NCBI RefSeq assembly: GCF_018882085.1
Contig: NZ_JACVPB010000007.1
Coordinates: 54,712-118,711 of the forward strand
Length of the DNA stretch: 64,000 bases
Direction: 5' to 3'
From: Polynucleobacter sp. AP-Reno-20A-A9
Lineage (GTDB): Bacteria; Pseudomonadota; Gammaproteobacteria; Burkholderiales; Burkholderiaceae
Shown here: positions 34,722-44,480 of the stretch, piece by piece
How positions within the stretch are numbered: position 1 is the first letter of the stretch
Layout of the letters: every line of letters begins with the position of its first letter
Program-made: the position numbers and the translations under genes
The notes under the pieces: generated by a model
Seen by the model: the letters and a program-made list of their open reading frames with translations, nothing else
What the model was told of the DNA's origin: nothing
The model's database searches: none

Positions 34722-36164
34722 TTAATGAGCAGCTACAGACGCTTGTGGAATCGCAGCGTCAATGAATTTTTTACCGACCACTGTTTTGTAGACGTTGTAG
34801 GCCATTACAAACATACCGCTTAAGTAGCACAGGCCGCCTAACAAACGAATGACATAGAAGGGATAAGTTGCTTTTACAGACTCAACGAAGCTATAAGTCA
34901 AAGTTCCATCTGGCTCGAATGCTCTCCACATCAAACCTTGCATTACCCCAGCAATCCACATTGCGGCGATGTAAATCACCACGCCGATAGTTGCAATCCA
35001 AAAATGCACTTCAATTAACTTGGTGCTGTACATATCCTTCTGACCCACTAAACGTGGAATGAGGTAGTACAGAGAACCAATCGTAATCATGGCAACCCAA
35101 CCTAAAGCACCGGAGTGAACGTGCCCAATAGTCCAGTCTGTGTAGTGAGACAAGCTATTCACTGTCTTGATAGACATCATGGAGCCTTCGAAGGTGGACA
35201 TACCGTAGAAGGACAAGGCCACCACCAAAAATTTCAGGATCGGATCACGGCGTAATTTGTACCATGCCCCAGATAGTGTCATGATGCCGTTAATCATGCC
35301 GCCCCAAGATGGCGCCAACAAGATCAATGAGAACACCATACCTAAAGACTGAGTCCAGTCTGGCAAAGAGGTGTGCTGTAAGTGGTGAGGACCTGCCCAC
35401 ATATAAGTAAAGTTCAAAGCCCAGAAATGGACAATCGACAAACGATATGAGTAGATTGGACGCTCGGCCTGCTTTGGAATGAAGTAATACATCATGCCCA
35501 AGAAGCTCGTAGTTAAAAAGAATCCTACTGCGTTATGACCGTACCACCACTGAATCATTGCATCTTGTGCACCAGCATATGCTGAATAAGACTTAAAGAG
35601 GCTTGCTGGCATTTCCAAATTGTTGACGATATGCAATACCGCAATCGTCAGAATGTAAGCACCAAAGAACCAGTTAGAGACATAAATATGTTTAGTCTTG
35701 CGCTTGATCACAGTGCCGAAGAACACAATCGCATAAGCAACCCAAACGATCGTTATCAAGATATCAATTGGCCACTCTAATTCAGCGTACTCTTTGGAAG
35801 TGGTAATGCCTAATGGCAAAGTAATCGCAGCAGAAACAATAACTGCCTGCCAACCCCAGAAAGTAAATGCCGCTAACTTGTCGCAGAAGAGTCGTACCTG
35901 GCAGGTGCGCTGCACAATGTAATAGGACGTTGCGAATAAGGCTGATCCACCAAAAGCAAAAATCACGGCATTGGTATGCAAAGGACGCAAGCGACCATAA
36001 CTCAACCAAGGAATATTAAAAGTGATTTCAGGCCAGATCAGCTGGGCTGCAAGGATAACTCCCACGAGCATGCCAACAATTCCCCAAAGCACAGTAACGA
36101 TGGCAAATTGGCTGACAACCTTGTAATTGAAGGTATCTTGATTACTCCCCACGGTAAGTCCCAT
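34722..36164 (-). CDS. ccoN: cbb3-type cytochrome c oxidase subunit I
   Basis: Catalytic haem-copper subunit of 480 residues from ATG 36164, which follows AAAGGAG; a longer start at 36197 lacks that site. Ligands match the C-family: low-spin haem b H63 and H350, CuB H210, H260 and H261 ([18 protein letters not shown]), and haem b3 H348 ([11 protein letters not shown]). It reduces oxygen with high affinity and pumps protons. It heads ccoNOQP and lies behind an FNR-box promoter. Confidence 0.97.
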   Translation of the reverse strand: MGLTVGSNQDTFNYKVVSQFAIVTVLWGIVGMLVGVILAAQLIWPEITFNIPWLSYGRLRPLHTNAVIFAFGGSALFATSYYIVQRTCQVRLFCDKLAAFTFWGWQAVIVSAAITLPLGITTSKEYAELEWPIDILITIVWVAYAIVFFGTVIKRKTKHIYVSNWFFGAYILTIAVLHIVNNLEMPASLFKSYSAYAGAQDAMIQWWYGHNAVGFFLTTSFLGMMYYFIPKQAERPIYSYRLSIVHFWALNFTYMWAGPHHLQHTSLPDWTQSLGMVFSLILLAPSWGGMINGIMTLSGAWYKLRRDPILKFLVVALSFYGMSTFEGSMMSIKTVNSLSHYTDWTIGHVHSGALGWVAMITIGSLYYLIPRLVGQKDMYSTKLIEVHFWIATIGVVIYIAAMWIAGVMQGLMWRAFEPDGTLTYSFVESVKATYPFYVIRLLGGLCYLSGMFVMAYNVYKTVVGKKFIDAAIPQASVAAH

Positions 36165-36210
36165 GGTTTCTCCTTTTTTGTGACCAAACAGCGACATAAT
36201 CCAAATAGAC

Positions 36211-36259
36211 TGGATTGATTATCAAAGTAGACCCCCGAGGGAGATTTGATCTATATCAA
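36211..36259 (-). promoter_or_regulatory. FNR-activated promoter of ccoNOQP
   Basis: A perfect FNR box, TTGATCTATATCAA, lies at 36246-36259. On the minus strand a GATAAT -10 hexamer lies at 36218-36223. If transcription starts near 36211, the box is centred about 41.5 bases upstream, the class II FNR arrangement. The nearby Fnr is the obvious activator. The start site itself is inferred. Confidence 0.85.
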
Positions 36260-36330
36260 AAAGGGTAGGGCAAATTCAGACGATGCCTCTAAGGGAAACC
36301 CTAGATTTCTTGAGCTATTTAGTTATATAG

Positions 36331-36510
36331 CTATTTTTGAGAGTGCTTACTAACTTCTTGGGGTGCTGGAGTGTCATCATCCATCAAAATCGCGTGCCCA
36401 GGACCATCCAAATCATCAAATTGCCCACTCTTGATAGACCAGCGCAAAATCCAAGCCAAAAGGCCGACTAGCACCAGCGATAAAGGAATGAGAAGAAATA
36501 GACTTTCCAT
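36331..36510 (-). CDS. ccoS: cbb3-type oxidase assembly protein CcoS
   Basis: Hand-translated gene of 59 residues. One helix (about 4-24, LIPLSLVLVGLLAWILRW) is followed by SGQFDDLDGPGHAILMDDD, which is the CcoS signature. CcoS is needed to insert copper and haem into CcoN. It follows ccoI by nine bases, in the usual ccoI-ccoS order, and the ccoNOQP promoter lies downstream. Confidence 0.93.
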   Translation of the reverse strand: MESLFLLIPLSLVLVGLLAWILRWSIKSGQFDDLDGPGHAILMDDDTPAPQEVSKHSQK

Positions 36511-36519
36511 GCCTACAGT

Positions 36520-38988
36520 CTAAGCTTTTCGCAAGCGCCAGGCATTCAAAGTCACCGCCAACGAAGAAAGCGACATTCCAATTCCAGCCACCCAGGGATT
36601 TACCAAACCCATCATTGCAGCAGGAATGGCGAGCAAGTTGTAAGCTAAGGCCCACCATAAGTTTTCTTTAATGATTGCCTGGGTTTTATCAGCCAACAAT
36701 AAAGTCTTAGCTAAAGACTCTAAAGAGCTAGCCGTCAAGATTGCATCGGCGCCAGCGGAGGCTAAGGGTGCACCTGCGCCGACCGCAATAGAGATATCTG
36801 CACGAGCAAGCAAAGGCGCATCGTTCACACCATCACCAATAGCCCAAACAAATCGATTTTCTTTTTGCAATCTTTCAATGTAGTCATACTTATCTTCCGG
36901 CGTGCAGCCGCCTTGATAGTGCTCGATGCCAACATGATGAGCCCACCATGCAACCGTAGCGCGGTCATCACCGGAAACTAAATGCACTGCAATCTTTCTG
37001 GACTTCACTACTTTTAAGAAATGCTCCAATCCTGCTCTAGGCGTATCCAAAAATATAAAGCTGGCTATCAATCCCTGCGCGTCCGCTAAATGCACCTGAC
37101 CATATTGCCCCAATTGGGGGCCCTGCTCTAAGCCCAGCCATAAAGCACTTCCCAGGCGATACGTACCCGAACTTAACCCTTTTCCTAGTTGATTAATCAC
37201 TGGCTCACTCAATGCGGGTAAGGATATATTTTCAGAGGCAGCGGCACGCATTAAAGAAAGCGCCAACGGATGTCTTTGCCCTGCTTCTAATGCCGTAGCT
37301 AAAGCTAAAGCATCTTCACGGCGATAGCCTGGTCGTAAATTAATGATCTCTTGAAGCTCTGGCTGACCCATCGTTAAGGTGCCTGTTTTGTCTAATACTA
37401 AGTCGGTGGCTTTTACTAAACCCTCCATCACATGACCGCGCACAATCAGCAAGCCCAATTTAGTGACTGCACCTTGAGCTGCTGCCATAGCAGTGGGTAC
37501 TGCGAGCGATAAAGCACATGGGCAACTGGCAACCAAGACAGAAACTAAAACCGTCCATGCGCGACTGGGGTCAAAATACAACCAGATGGCAGAAGAGGCA
37601 AATGCACTAAGCAATAAGAAGGCGACAAAGTATGCCGTCCACTTTTCAGCAAGACTCACCATGACTGGTTTAGCAAGCAATGCTTGATCTAATAATGAGG
37701 CAATTCCAGCAATACGCGTTGATTGCCCTACTGCCTCGATTCGCATGAGTAATGGGTTGAGAATGTTATGAGTACCAGCGTACACACGGTCACCAATTTT
37801 TTTCTCAACCGGCTTGGATTCGCCTGTGAGCAAAGACTCATCTAAGGCACTCGCATTTTCGATTAGGATACCGTCAGCCGGCACCACTTCACCAGGAGAA
37901 ACTCGCAATACTTCTCCAGGATTGCAATTGACAACAGGCACCACTTCAATTTCTTGTGATGAAGGGTAATTAAATGCCCGCTCACAGGTTGCGGGTAGTT
38001 GTTTAGCCAAGGCCTCTGCCCCACCTTGCGCATCTTGTCTTGCTAATAGCTCTACATATCGCGCCGCCAAGATAAAGGCGACAAACATGGTGATGGAATC
38101 AAAATAACTATGTCCAACGCCAGTAATTAAATTAATGGTTCCCGCAACAAAAGCTAAAGCTAAAGCCAATGCAATAGGAACATCCATTCCCAACAAATGC
38201 GTTTGCTTAAAGGACTGAACACTTCGCCAGGCTGACTGAAAGATAGGTCCCGCAGAATAGACCATCACAGGGACAGTCAACAACCAGCTAGTCCAACCCA
38301 AGAGAATCTCAAATTCCAGCGTGATATCAGCACCGACATACGTAGGCCAGGCATACATCATGACCTGCATCATGCCCAGCATTGCTACGCCTAGTCGCAA
38401 AAGCAGGTGGCGCCTTTCCTTTTTTGCTCGGTCTAATGATTGGGAAGGCTCAAATGGCCATGCCTCATAACCAATGCGCTCAATTTCAAAAAGCAATCTT
38501 GCTAAGCTCGTTTGATCTGGGGAAAAACGCACTATTACTTTTTGCGTGACGTAATTAATTTGCACATCTTTAACGCCTGCATTACGACGCAAATGTTGTT
38601 CACACAGCCAAACACAAGCTGCACATCGAATTTTTTCTAAGCGTAGAGTAGTTTCAAGATCGCCCTCCCCTCCAGACGGGCGAGTAAAGCGACCCCGTAA
38701 CGAAGGGTCGTCATAAGGCTTGAGTTTTTCTGGAATCTCATCACCTGCAAGATAGGCTGCCGGCTTATCACCTGACTGAGAACGCCTAGCGTAGAAAACT
38801 TCTAGGCCTTCGCCATGAATGGTTTGCGCAATTGCCATGCAGCCCGAACAACAGAATGATCGGAGCTCGTTCGCCAGTTCCGCCTCAATTAAATCGCCCG
38901 GGAGAATCTGGCTTGAACAGTGGTAGCAGACTAAAAAATTCTTCTTATTCATCTGCTCATTTATCCGCTCATTTCTCTGATTACTCAT
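36520..38988 (-). CDS. ccoI: Copper-translocating P-type ATPase CcoI (FixI)
   Basis: P1B-type ATPase of 822 residues that exports copper for cbb3 assembly. An N-terminal Cys-rich region (CYHC at 21-24, CCSGC at 46-50) is typical of FixI/CcoI. A heavy-metal-associated domain with CAAC (122-125) follows. The catalytic core has TGES, the membrane metal site CPCALSLAVP, phosphorylation site DKTGTL and GDGVNDAPLLA. It overlaps the upstream MFS gene by four bases. Cys-Pro-Cys and the ccoS neighbour make the CcoI assignment firm. Confidence 0.95.
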   Translation of the reverse strand: MSNQRNERINEQMNKKNFLVCYHCSSQILPGDLIEAELANELRSFCCSGCMAIAQTIHGEGLEVFYARRSQSGDKPAAYLAGDEIPEKLKPYDDPSLRGRFTRPSGGEGDLETTLRLEKIRCAACVWLCEQHLRRNAGVKDVQINYVTQKVIVRFSPDQTSLARLLFEIERIGYEAWPFEPSQSLDRAKKERRHLLLRLGVAMLGMMQVMMYAWPTYVGADITLEFEILLGWTSWLLTVPVMVYSAGPIFQSAWRSVQSFKQTHLLGMDVPIALALALAFVAGTINLITGVGHSYFDSITMFVAFILAARYVELLARQDAQGGAEALAKQLPATCERAFNYPSSQEIEVVPVVNCNPGEVLRVSPGEVVPADGILIENASALDESLLTGESKPVEKKIGDRVYAGTHNILNPLLMRIEAVGQSTRIAGIASLLDQALLAKPVMVSLAEKWTAYFVAFLLLSAFASSAIWLYFDPSRAWTVLVSVLVASCPCALSLAVPTAMAAAQGAVTKLGLLIVRGHVMEGLVKATDLVLDKTGTLTMGQPELQEIINLRPGYRREDALALATALEAGQRHPLALSLMRAAASENISLPALSEPVINQLGKGLSSGTYRLGSALWLGLEQGPQLGQYGQVHLADAQGLIASFIFLDTPRAGLEHFLKVVKSRKIAVHLVSGDDRATVAWWAHHVGIEHYQGGCTPEDKYDYIERLQKENRFVWAIGDGVNDAPLLARADISIAVGAGAPLASAGADAILTASSLESLAKTLLLADKTQAIIKENLWWALAYNLLAIPAAMMGLVNPWVAGIGMSLSSLAVTLNAWRLRKA

Positions 38989-40220
38989 GCGCGCACTGAA
39001 CTACCCCAACCTCTACGCCGTTCGTAAATCACAAATAGAACGCCCCAGATGACTACGGCAACGTATGCCCATACCCAGGCAACTTGCGAAGTGCGAGAAC
39101 CGGAGATATCTAAAACGAAACCAAAAATAGCGGGGCCCAATAAGCCGCCACCAAACCCCATCAACGAGTGCAGGCCCATTGCGGCACCCTTGATATTTTC
39201 TTGCGCGCTAATCACCAAGCCTGCAGTGAGGGTTGAGGAATCTGCCATGATGAAAATAGCATGTCCGATAGCCAGAGCAACAATCAACCACCATGATTGG
39301 CCTGTTGAACAAGCGAATGCAATACCCAATACCGCACTAGTCAGCATCACAATACACACCCATTTTTGACGCCCCACTCTCAAAGCAATTTCATTGCCCA
39401 ATATAGAGGAAGGCACGCCAAAGAAATTAATCACCCCAGCTAAAGTCGTGGCTGTTAGAAAAAAATCTTCGCCAGAAGCAATTGCACAAAAAACAAAGAA
39501 GGCAACAATCCAACTTCTCGATGCAAATAGCTCTAGAGTGTGAGCGGTATAGCCAAAAATAAAGCCTGCTGCATTTTTGTCCTGCAAAACCAATTTCCAT
39601 TTATCCACCGGAAAGATATCGTGTAGACGAATGTTGATTGGCCCCTTCCATTTTTCATGCTGAAGTGCTGGGATAAGCAATAAGACAATCAGAAATGCGC
39701 TCAGTGGGCCCAAGGCGATCAGGCCAAATACATAGTGCCAACCTAGCCCACTCAAAATCCAACCTGAGCATAAATATGAAAATCCAGTACCAATACCAAA
39801 GAAAGCGGTATAGAACGCAATGTGCCTCGTTAACTCTCCCGACTGGATGCGATCAGACAAAATCTTGAGACCAGGCATATAGGTGCCAGCAAGACCAGCA
39901 CCATTCAAAGCCATAAAAAAGAGTGCTGTCCAAAAGTTATAAGCCAATAGACCCATACCTAAAAGTCCGCAGCTTGCTGTGAGGCCCCCTATTAGATAGA
40001 CCTTACGTGCATCCACCCGGTCCGTTAAAGCCGTGGCCAAAGGAACCGCAAGCATGTAACCAAAGAAAAAGGCGCTGGCAATCAGGCCCGATTGCAAATT
40101 ACTGAGATGCCACTCTTCTTGCAAAGTGGTTAATACAACGGCATAGCAAGCAAAACCCAATAAAGCACAGGTTTGTGCCAGAAGCATAAGAGGGGTATAG
40201 CCAGCTGAACGAAAGCGCAT
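38985..40220 (-). CDS. MFS transporter
   Basis: Major facilitator of 411 residues with about 12 helices. FFFGYMLAVPLATALTDRVD in the N-half holds the loop 2-3 motif and GAGLAGTYMPGLKILSDR lies near helix 4-5. The family resembles cyanate/nitrate-type MFS porters, but the substrate is not clear. Its stop overlaps the ccoI start (ATGA), so it is transcribed with ccoI and ccoS; a role in copper or oxidase supply is possible but only suggested by position. Confidence 0.85.
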   Translation of the reverse strand: MRFRSAGYTPLMLLAQTCALLGFACYAVVLTTLQEEWHLSNLQSGLIASAFFFGYMLAVPLATALTDRVDARKVYLIGGLTASCGLLGMGLLAYNFWTALFFMALNGAGLAGTYMPGLKILSDRIQSGELTRHIAFYTAFFGIGTGFSYLCSGWILSGLGWHYVFGLIALGPLSAFLIVLLLIPALQHEKWKGPINIRLHDIFPVDKWKLVLQDKNAAGFIFGYTAHTLELFASRSWIVAFFVFCAIASGEDFFLTATTLAGVINFFGVPSSILGNEIALRVGRQKWVCIVMLTSAVLGIAFACSTGQSWWLIVALAIGHAIFIMADSSTLTAGLVISAQENIKGAAMGLHSLMGFGGGLLGPAIFGFVLDISGSRTSQVAWVWAYVAVVIWGVLFVIYERRRGWGSSVRA

Positions 40221-40305
40221 AAATAGTCAGTAGAAACGTGGACTCATTCTACTCGCCCAGAACGAATTAGACCCGCTACACTACTGAGAACAAGATGGAG
40301 ACAGT

Positions 40306-41289
40306 ATGAATAGCAAATCCTTGACAGTTCGTTTATTGCAGATCGTGGCCGGCCTCATGATTGGCATCACAAGCCCCCTGGTAGCGGCAGATAGCTACCC
40401 CTCCAAACCCATTAAAGCGATTGTTCCCTTTGCCCCTGGAAGCACAACCGACCAAATTGGGCGCGCTTTTGCGGCAAAAATGTCTGAGTCATTAGGTCAA
40501 CCTGTAGTTGTTGAAAATCGCCCTGGCGCAAATGGCCTGATTGGCGCAGATTTTGTAGCCAAGGCTCCCGCAGATGGATATACGATTCTCTTCGGGACCA
40601 ACAGCACCAATGCGGCTCTTAAGAGTTTAGTTAAAAATTTACCTTACAACCAAGATACCGCTTTCACTCCCATTGGATTTTTTGGTTCCGCCCCACTTAT
40701 TATTGCCATCAATAATGATGTGCCCGCTAAATCACTAAATGGATTTGTCTCTCTAGCTAAAGCCAATCCAGGAAAAATGACTTTTGCTTATGCAAGTACA
40801 TCACAGCGTGTTTCATCAGAAATGCTTGCAAGCTTTGCGGATATCAAAATGATTGGGGTCTCATACAAAAGTGGGCCCAATGCAATGACTGATTTAATTG
40901 GCGGCCAGGTGAATATGTTTACATCTGACTTTGGAGTTTCTTTGCCGCAGGTTCAAGCAGGCAAAATCCGCGGCTTAGCCGTCACCTCTCTGAAGCGCTC
41001 GCCGGCTATTCCGGAGCTACCTACGGTAAATGAAGCATTGGGCATCAAGGGTTATGAACTTATCGCCTTTTTTGCGGCATTTGGTCCGGCGGGTATGCCA
41101 AAAGATGCTGTCCTAAAGCTTAATCAAGCCATTAATAGTGCAGCCAAGTCAAAAGATCTAGTAGAACGACTTTCTGCAAATGGTTTTGAAACCCAACCAG
41201 GAACGCCTGAAGCCCTAGGTCAAAAAATCAAACTAGAAACCGCTAAGTGGGCCAAAGCTATTAAAGAAGCCGGCATGGAACCAGAGTAA
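40306..41289 (+). CDS. Bug family periplasmic solute-binding receptor
   Basis: TctC/Bug receptor of 327 residues with a signal peptide ending VAADS. Family stretches: YPSKPIKAIVPFAPGSTTD, VVVENRPGANGLIGADFVA and PADGYTILFGT. It stands alone on the plus strand, divergent from the MFS gene and convergent with the 2OG-Fe dioxygenase. No transporter membrane genes lie near, so the ligand cannot be inferred. Confidence 0.93.
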   Translation: MNSKSLTVRLLQIVAGLMIGITSPLVAADSYPSKPIKAIVPFAPGSTTDQIGRAFAAKMSESLGQPVVVENRPGANGLIGADFVAKAPADGYTILFGTNSTNAALKSLVKNLPYNQDTAFTPIGFFGSAPLIIAINNDVPAKSLNGFVSLAKANPGKMTFAYASTSQRVSSEMLASFADIKMIGVSYKSGPNAMTDLIGGQVNMFTSDFGVSLPQVQAGKIRGLAVTSLKRSPAIPELPTVNEALGIKGYELIAFFAAFGPAGMPKDAVLKLNQAINSAAKSKDLVERLSANGFETQPGTPEALGQKIKLETAKWAKAIKEAGMEPE

Positions 41290-41300
41290 TTCAAGGAGCC

Positions 41301-42056
41301 TTATTGCTGACTTCGATTTGGAGAATCTTGGAACCCATTAGAGCGGTAAGTGAGAACTAAGGTATCTCGATAGCCATATTTTGCTATTGGTTGAATGGGT
41401 GTTGATTCATGAATCATGCGCTGATCATTCATTAACAATAAAGACCAAGGTTGTGTAAGGGTGAAACGTAATCCCGCAGAGCCAGAGGTATCAAATATTC
41501 TGGTCTCACCACCCTTAATACCTTCTCGATCCAACAAAAAGACTGCTACAAAATCAACACCATCGCGATGGGCGCCTTCAGGTGTTGGACGTCCGATACC
41601 ATCAGTAGTGTCAATCCGAAATTGATGCGCTTCAACAAACCAAGTATTCACAGACTTTAGGCCATTCAAGATATGCGCAAGTCCGAGCAAAACAGATTGC
41701 CAAGCAGAACTGCTTACTAACTCACCCTGTATAGGCTCAAACCAGCGCTCAATCCCACCATGCAATGCGTTGTAATCCAGTGATTGCCAGTGTGCGCGAT
41801 GCGGAACCAAGGTGAGCTCATCGCCCTTAATCTCATAGCTAGCATGTCGACGAAAGCGGTAGCGCCCACCATCTTTTAAATAAGGATCGCGGGGCAGGTT
41901 TTCCCAATACTTCGTGAGATCTTGAAGCTTAGATAGCTCTGTATTACTAAATTTAGCAACCGTCTCAGCAGATACCACAGCAAAGCCGTCATCACGCAAA
42001 GCTTGATCGATCTGCTTTAGAGGGGTCAGTGTAGGCGCAAGGCCTGTAATCGTCAT
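41301..42056 (-). CDS. 2OG-Fe(II) dioxygenase family protein
   Basis: Non-haem iron, 2-oxoglutarate-dependent dioxygenase of 251 residues. The metal triad is H163-x-D165 (GAHRDGVDF) and H216 (RMIHEST), and R230 fits the oxoglutarate carboxylate site. The fold resembles the IDO-like (isoleucine dioxygenase, PF10014) group that hydroxylates free amino acids. The substrate is not determined. It is co-oriented with the Bug receptor and TAXI protein upstream but separated by 32 bases from the former. Confidence 0.88.
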   Translation of the reverse strand: MTITGLAPTLTPLKQIDQALRDDGFAVVSAETVAKFSNTELSKLQDLTKYWENLPRDPYLKDGGRYRFRRHASYEIKGDELTLVPHRAHWQSLDYNALHGGIERWFEPIQGELVSSSAWQSVLLGLAHILNGLKSVNTWFVEAHQFRIDTTDGIGRPTPEGAHRDGVDFVAVFLLDREGIKGGETRIFDTSGSAGLRFTLTQPWSLLLMNDQRMIHESTPIQPIAKYGYRDTLVLTYRSNGFQDSPNRSQQ

Positions 42057-42088
42057 AGGTCTATTTTAGGTCATGCAGCAAAAATGCG

Positions 42089-43054
42089 TTAATCCAACTG
42101 AGCTCCGGATGCTTTCACAATTTTTGCCCACTTTACCAACTCGTCCTTAAGTAAAGAGCTCAACTTATTAGTAGAGACTGGTGCAAGATCCAAGCCTTGT
42201 GCGGATAGCTTCTCACGTACTTCTGATTTCGACAAGGTCTTCTCCATCGCTAACTGCACCTTCTTGACTACATCCGCACTAACACCAACAGGGGCAAAGA
42301 TTGCTACCCATACCTCGCCAACACAATCAGGATAAGTTTCTGCAATAGTCGGGATTTCGGGCGCAGCACTCGAACGCTTAGCAGAGCTAATCGCGATCGC
42401 CTGAAGTTTTCCTGCCTTAATGTAATTGAGGGCTGATGGCAAACTCGCAAATGCCAGTGGCACTTGTCCACCTAATACATCATTAATTGCTGGGGCCACT
42501 CCCTTATAAGGGATATGTTGCATTTCAATACCAGCGCTCGCATTAAGCATAGCGCCCAATAAGTGACTAATCGTGCCATTACCAGCCGAGGCATATGACA
42601 ACTCCCCAGGCTTCTTCTTGGCCGCAGTAACGACGTCTGCTAGTGTTTTATAAGGAGATCCCGGTGGAGACACCAATACATAAGGTGCTGCTCCAATGTA
42701 ATACAAAGGCACAAAATCATTTACAGGATCAAAGCCAGGATTTTTATACAAGGAAGGATTGATGGCTTGTGCACTATTGATAGTGAGCAGTAAGGTATAG
42801 CCGTCCTTGGGTGAGCGTGCAACACTTTGTGTGCCTATGTTGCCACCGGCACCAGGTCTATTTTCAACCACAATAGAGGCCCCAATTGCTTCACCAAATG
42901 ATGGCGCAATTAAACGCGCCACAATGTCATTAGTGCCGCCCGCCGCCTGAGGAACCACCATAGATATAGGCTTGCTTGGGTAGGCTTGTGCCTGAACCCC
43001 AATAGAGGCAAGCAATCCTAAAGCTAAAAATATATGTTGAATTAACCTACTCAT
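42089..43054 (-). CDS. Bug family periplasmic solute-binding receptor
   Basis: TctC/Bug receptor of about 321 residues. I take ATG 43054 because AAGGA lies seven bases upstream; a GTG two codons earlier is too close to that site. Signal peptide ends GVQAQA. Typical parts are YPSKPISMVVPQAAGGTND, VVENRPGAGGNIGTQSVA and MQHIPYKGVAPAINDVLGG. It follows the anchored TAXI gene by 13 bases, so two different receptor types are probably made together. Confidence 0.93.
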   Translation of the reverse strand: MSRLIQHIFLALGLLASIGVQAQAYPSKPISMVVPQAAGGTNDIVARLIAPSFGEAIGASIVVENRPGAGGNIGTQSVARSPKDGYTLLLTINSAQAINPSLYKNPGFDPVNDFVPLYYIGAAPYVLVSPPGSPYKTLADVVTAAKKKPGELSYASAGNGTISHLLGAMLNASAGIEMQHIPYKGVAPAINDVLGGQVPLAFASLPSALNYIKAGKLQAIAISSAKRSSAAPEIPTIAETYPDCVGEVWVAIFAPVGVSADVVKKVQLAMEKTLSKSEVREKLSAQGLDLAPVSTNKLSSLLKDELVKWAKIVKASGAQLD

Positions 43055-43067
43055 ATCCACATCCTTT

Positions 43068-44369
43068 TTAATGAACCAAATTCAGGCGGTGACGCACTTC
43101 ACCCACATGCCCTTTGAGGTCATAAAGCTCTTTAGCATCCAACATGGATACCTTAATATTTCCAACACGCCTCTCGATATCTACAAGATCCTTAAAGTTC
43201 TTTTCTTTTAACGCTGGATTTTGCGCATTTCTCTCGATCACCTTAAGCTCTTCATATACCTGGGCCAACTTCAATCGTAAGAAGAAGTTCTTAGTCGAAG
43301 GAATATAAGTAAATAGTGGAATCAAAATCACCAGCAATGGAATCACAATCTTGACAAAACGCCCAGCCCAAACTGCCGTCCAGAATGGCAAGTGACGATG
43401 TAAGAATGAAGGTCCATCCTTTAAATAGATTTCCGCATCCACATGCAAAGGAAAATCCAAACCCGAGCTCGACGGAAACTCGCCCACTTTTTGTAAGCGT
43501 GAATAGGTTTTCAAAATATCGTATGAAGCCCCAAGCAAAAGTGACACCAAGGCCGGGCTGACATCATCATGAGCAACCAATGTTGCAGTGGCTGCCATCA
43601 CTTGGATATCTTGACGTGGCTGATCAAACTCAATGCTCAATAAACCCCTGGGAACTACCACTTTAGATAGGTAGGTTAAATTGCGGGTGTAAGCATCTGC
43701 TTGATCAAAACTCATCAAACGAAGACCAGGAACAGAGTAAAACTTATGCAAAATCGGCGCCTCAGCTGCGGCGACAATAAATACCGCATCTAATTGGCCA
43801 TTATTTAATTTTGCGATAGCCTCATCTGGCTTGAGCTTTTCTAGTTTGATCTCATCTTCAGAAATACCGCTTGCTCGCAATAGATCTTTAGCAAGCACTA
43901 AAGTACCGCTTCCTTCATTACCTATCGAAACTCTTTTACCTTTTAATTGATTCAAGATAGTGAGTTGCCCACCATCATTCTTGAATGCGGCATCACGATA
44001 CCAAACCCAAATCGGCTCATAAAACATGCCTGCAATTGACACTAATTTTGGATATTCATTCAGATTAGCAACACCACCCTGCACCATTGCAAAATCAACT
44101 CCGGACTTGGGATCATTCAAAAGAGCTAGATTATCTAATGTTCCACCAGTAGATCGCACCTTGAGATCAACACCCTCTTTGGCTATTTCTGTTTTCAGGC
44201 GCTCACCAAACTGGTAATACAGCCCTGTAGGAAAGCCGGTAGCCATTTCGATCGACTTGGGGGGCGGGGGAACCAAGATCCAGAGTACGGCAAAGAAAAT
44301 GATTAGTAACGCAAAAAAGCCAGTTACTAGCGCTATAGGGTTATAAATTTGTCTTTTGATGAAATTCAT
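43068..44369 (-). CDS. Membrane-anchored TAXI-type solute-binding protein with C-terminal helix and coiled coil
   Basis: Receptor of the TAXI family with an unusual build, 433 residues. Instead of a cleaved signal peptide it has an N-terminal helix (about 13-33). The ligand domain (about 38-320) begins IEMATGFPTGLYYQFGERL and includes VSIGNEGSGTLVLAKDLL. A second helix (about 335-360) returns to the cytoplasm and ends in a charged, coiled-coil-like tail (about 365-433). No TRAP permease lies beside it. The topology suggests signalling or scaffolding rather than simple delivery, which is inference. Confidence 0.87.
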   Translation of the reverse strand: MNFIKRQIYNPIALVTGFFALLIIFFAVLWILVPPPPKSIEMATGFPTGLYYQFGERLKTEIAKEGVDLKVRSTGGTLDNLALLNDPKSGVDFAMVQGGVANLNEYPKLVSIAGMFYEPIWVWYRDAAFKNDGGQLTILNQLKGKRVSIGNEGSGTLVLAKDLLRASGISEDEIKLEKLKPDEAIAKLNNGQLDAVFIVAAAEAPILHKFYSVPGLRLMSFDQADAYTRNLTYLSKVVVPRGLLSIEFDQPRQDIQVMAATATLVAHDDVSPALVSLLLGASYDILKTYSRLQKVGEFPSSSGLDFPLHVDAEIYLKDGPSFLHRHLPFWTAVWAGRFVKIVIPLLVILIPLFTYIPSTKNFFLRLKLAQVYEELKVIERNAQNPALKEKNFKDLVDIERRVGNIKVSMLDAKELYDLKGHVGEVRHRLNLVH

Positions 44370-44480
44370 TGAAATCTCTTATGTTTTTTGCATTATGCCC
44401 CGAGCAAAGCATTAGGCAAAGGTTTCAAACAGGTCGAATAAATCACGATAAGATGAGGCTTTTAAGCAGCCCTAAAGAAT

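Noticed and set aside
36215..36225. Second FNR-like box TTGAT-T-ATCAA near the ccoN promoter
   Set aside because: The half-sites are one base apart instead of four, so an FNR dimer would not fit. On the minus strand it overlaps the proposed -10.
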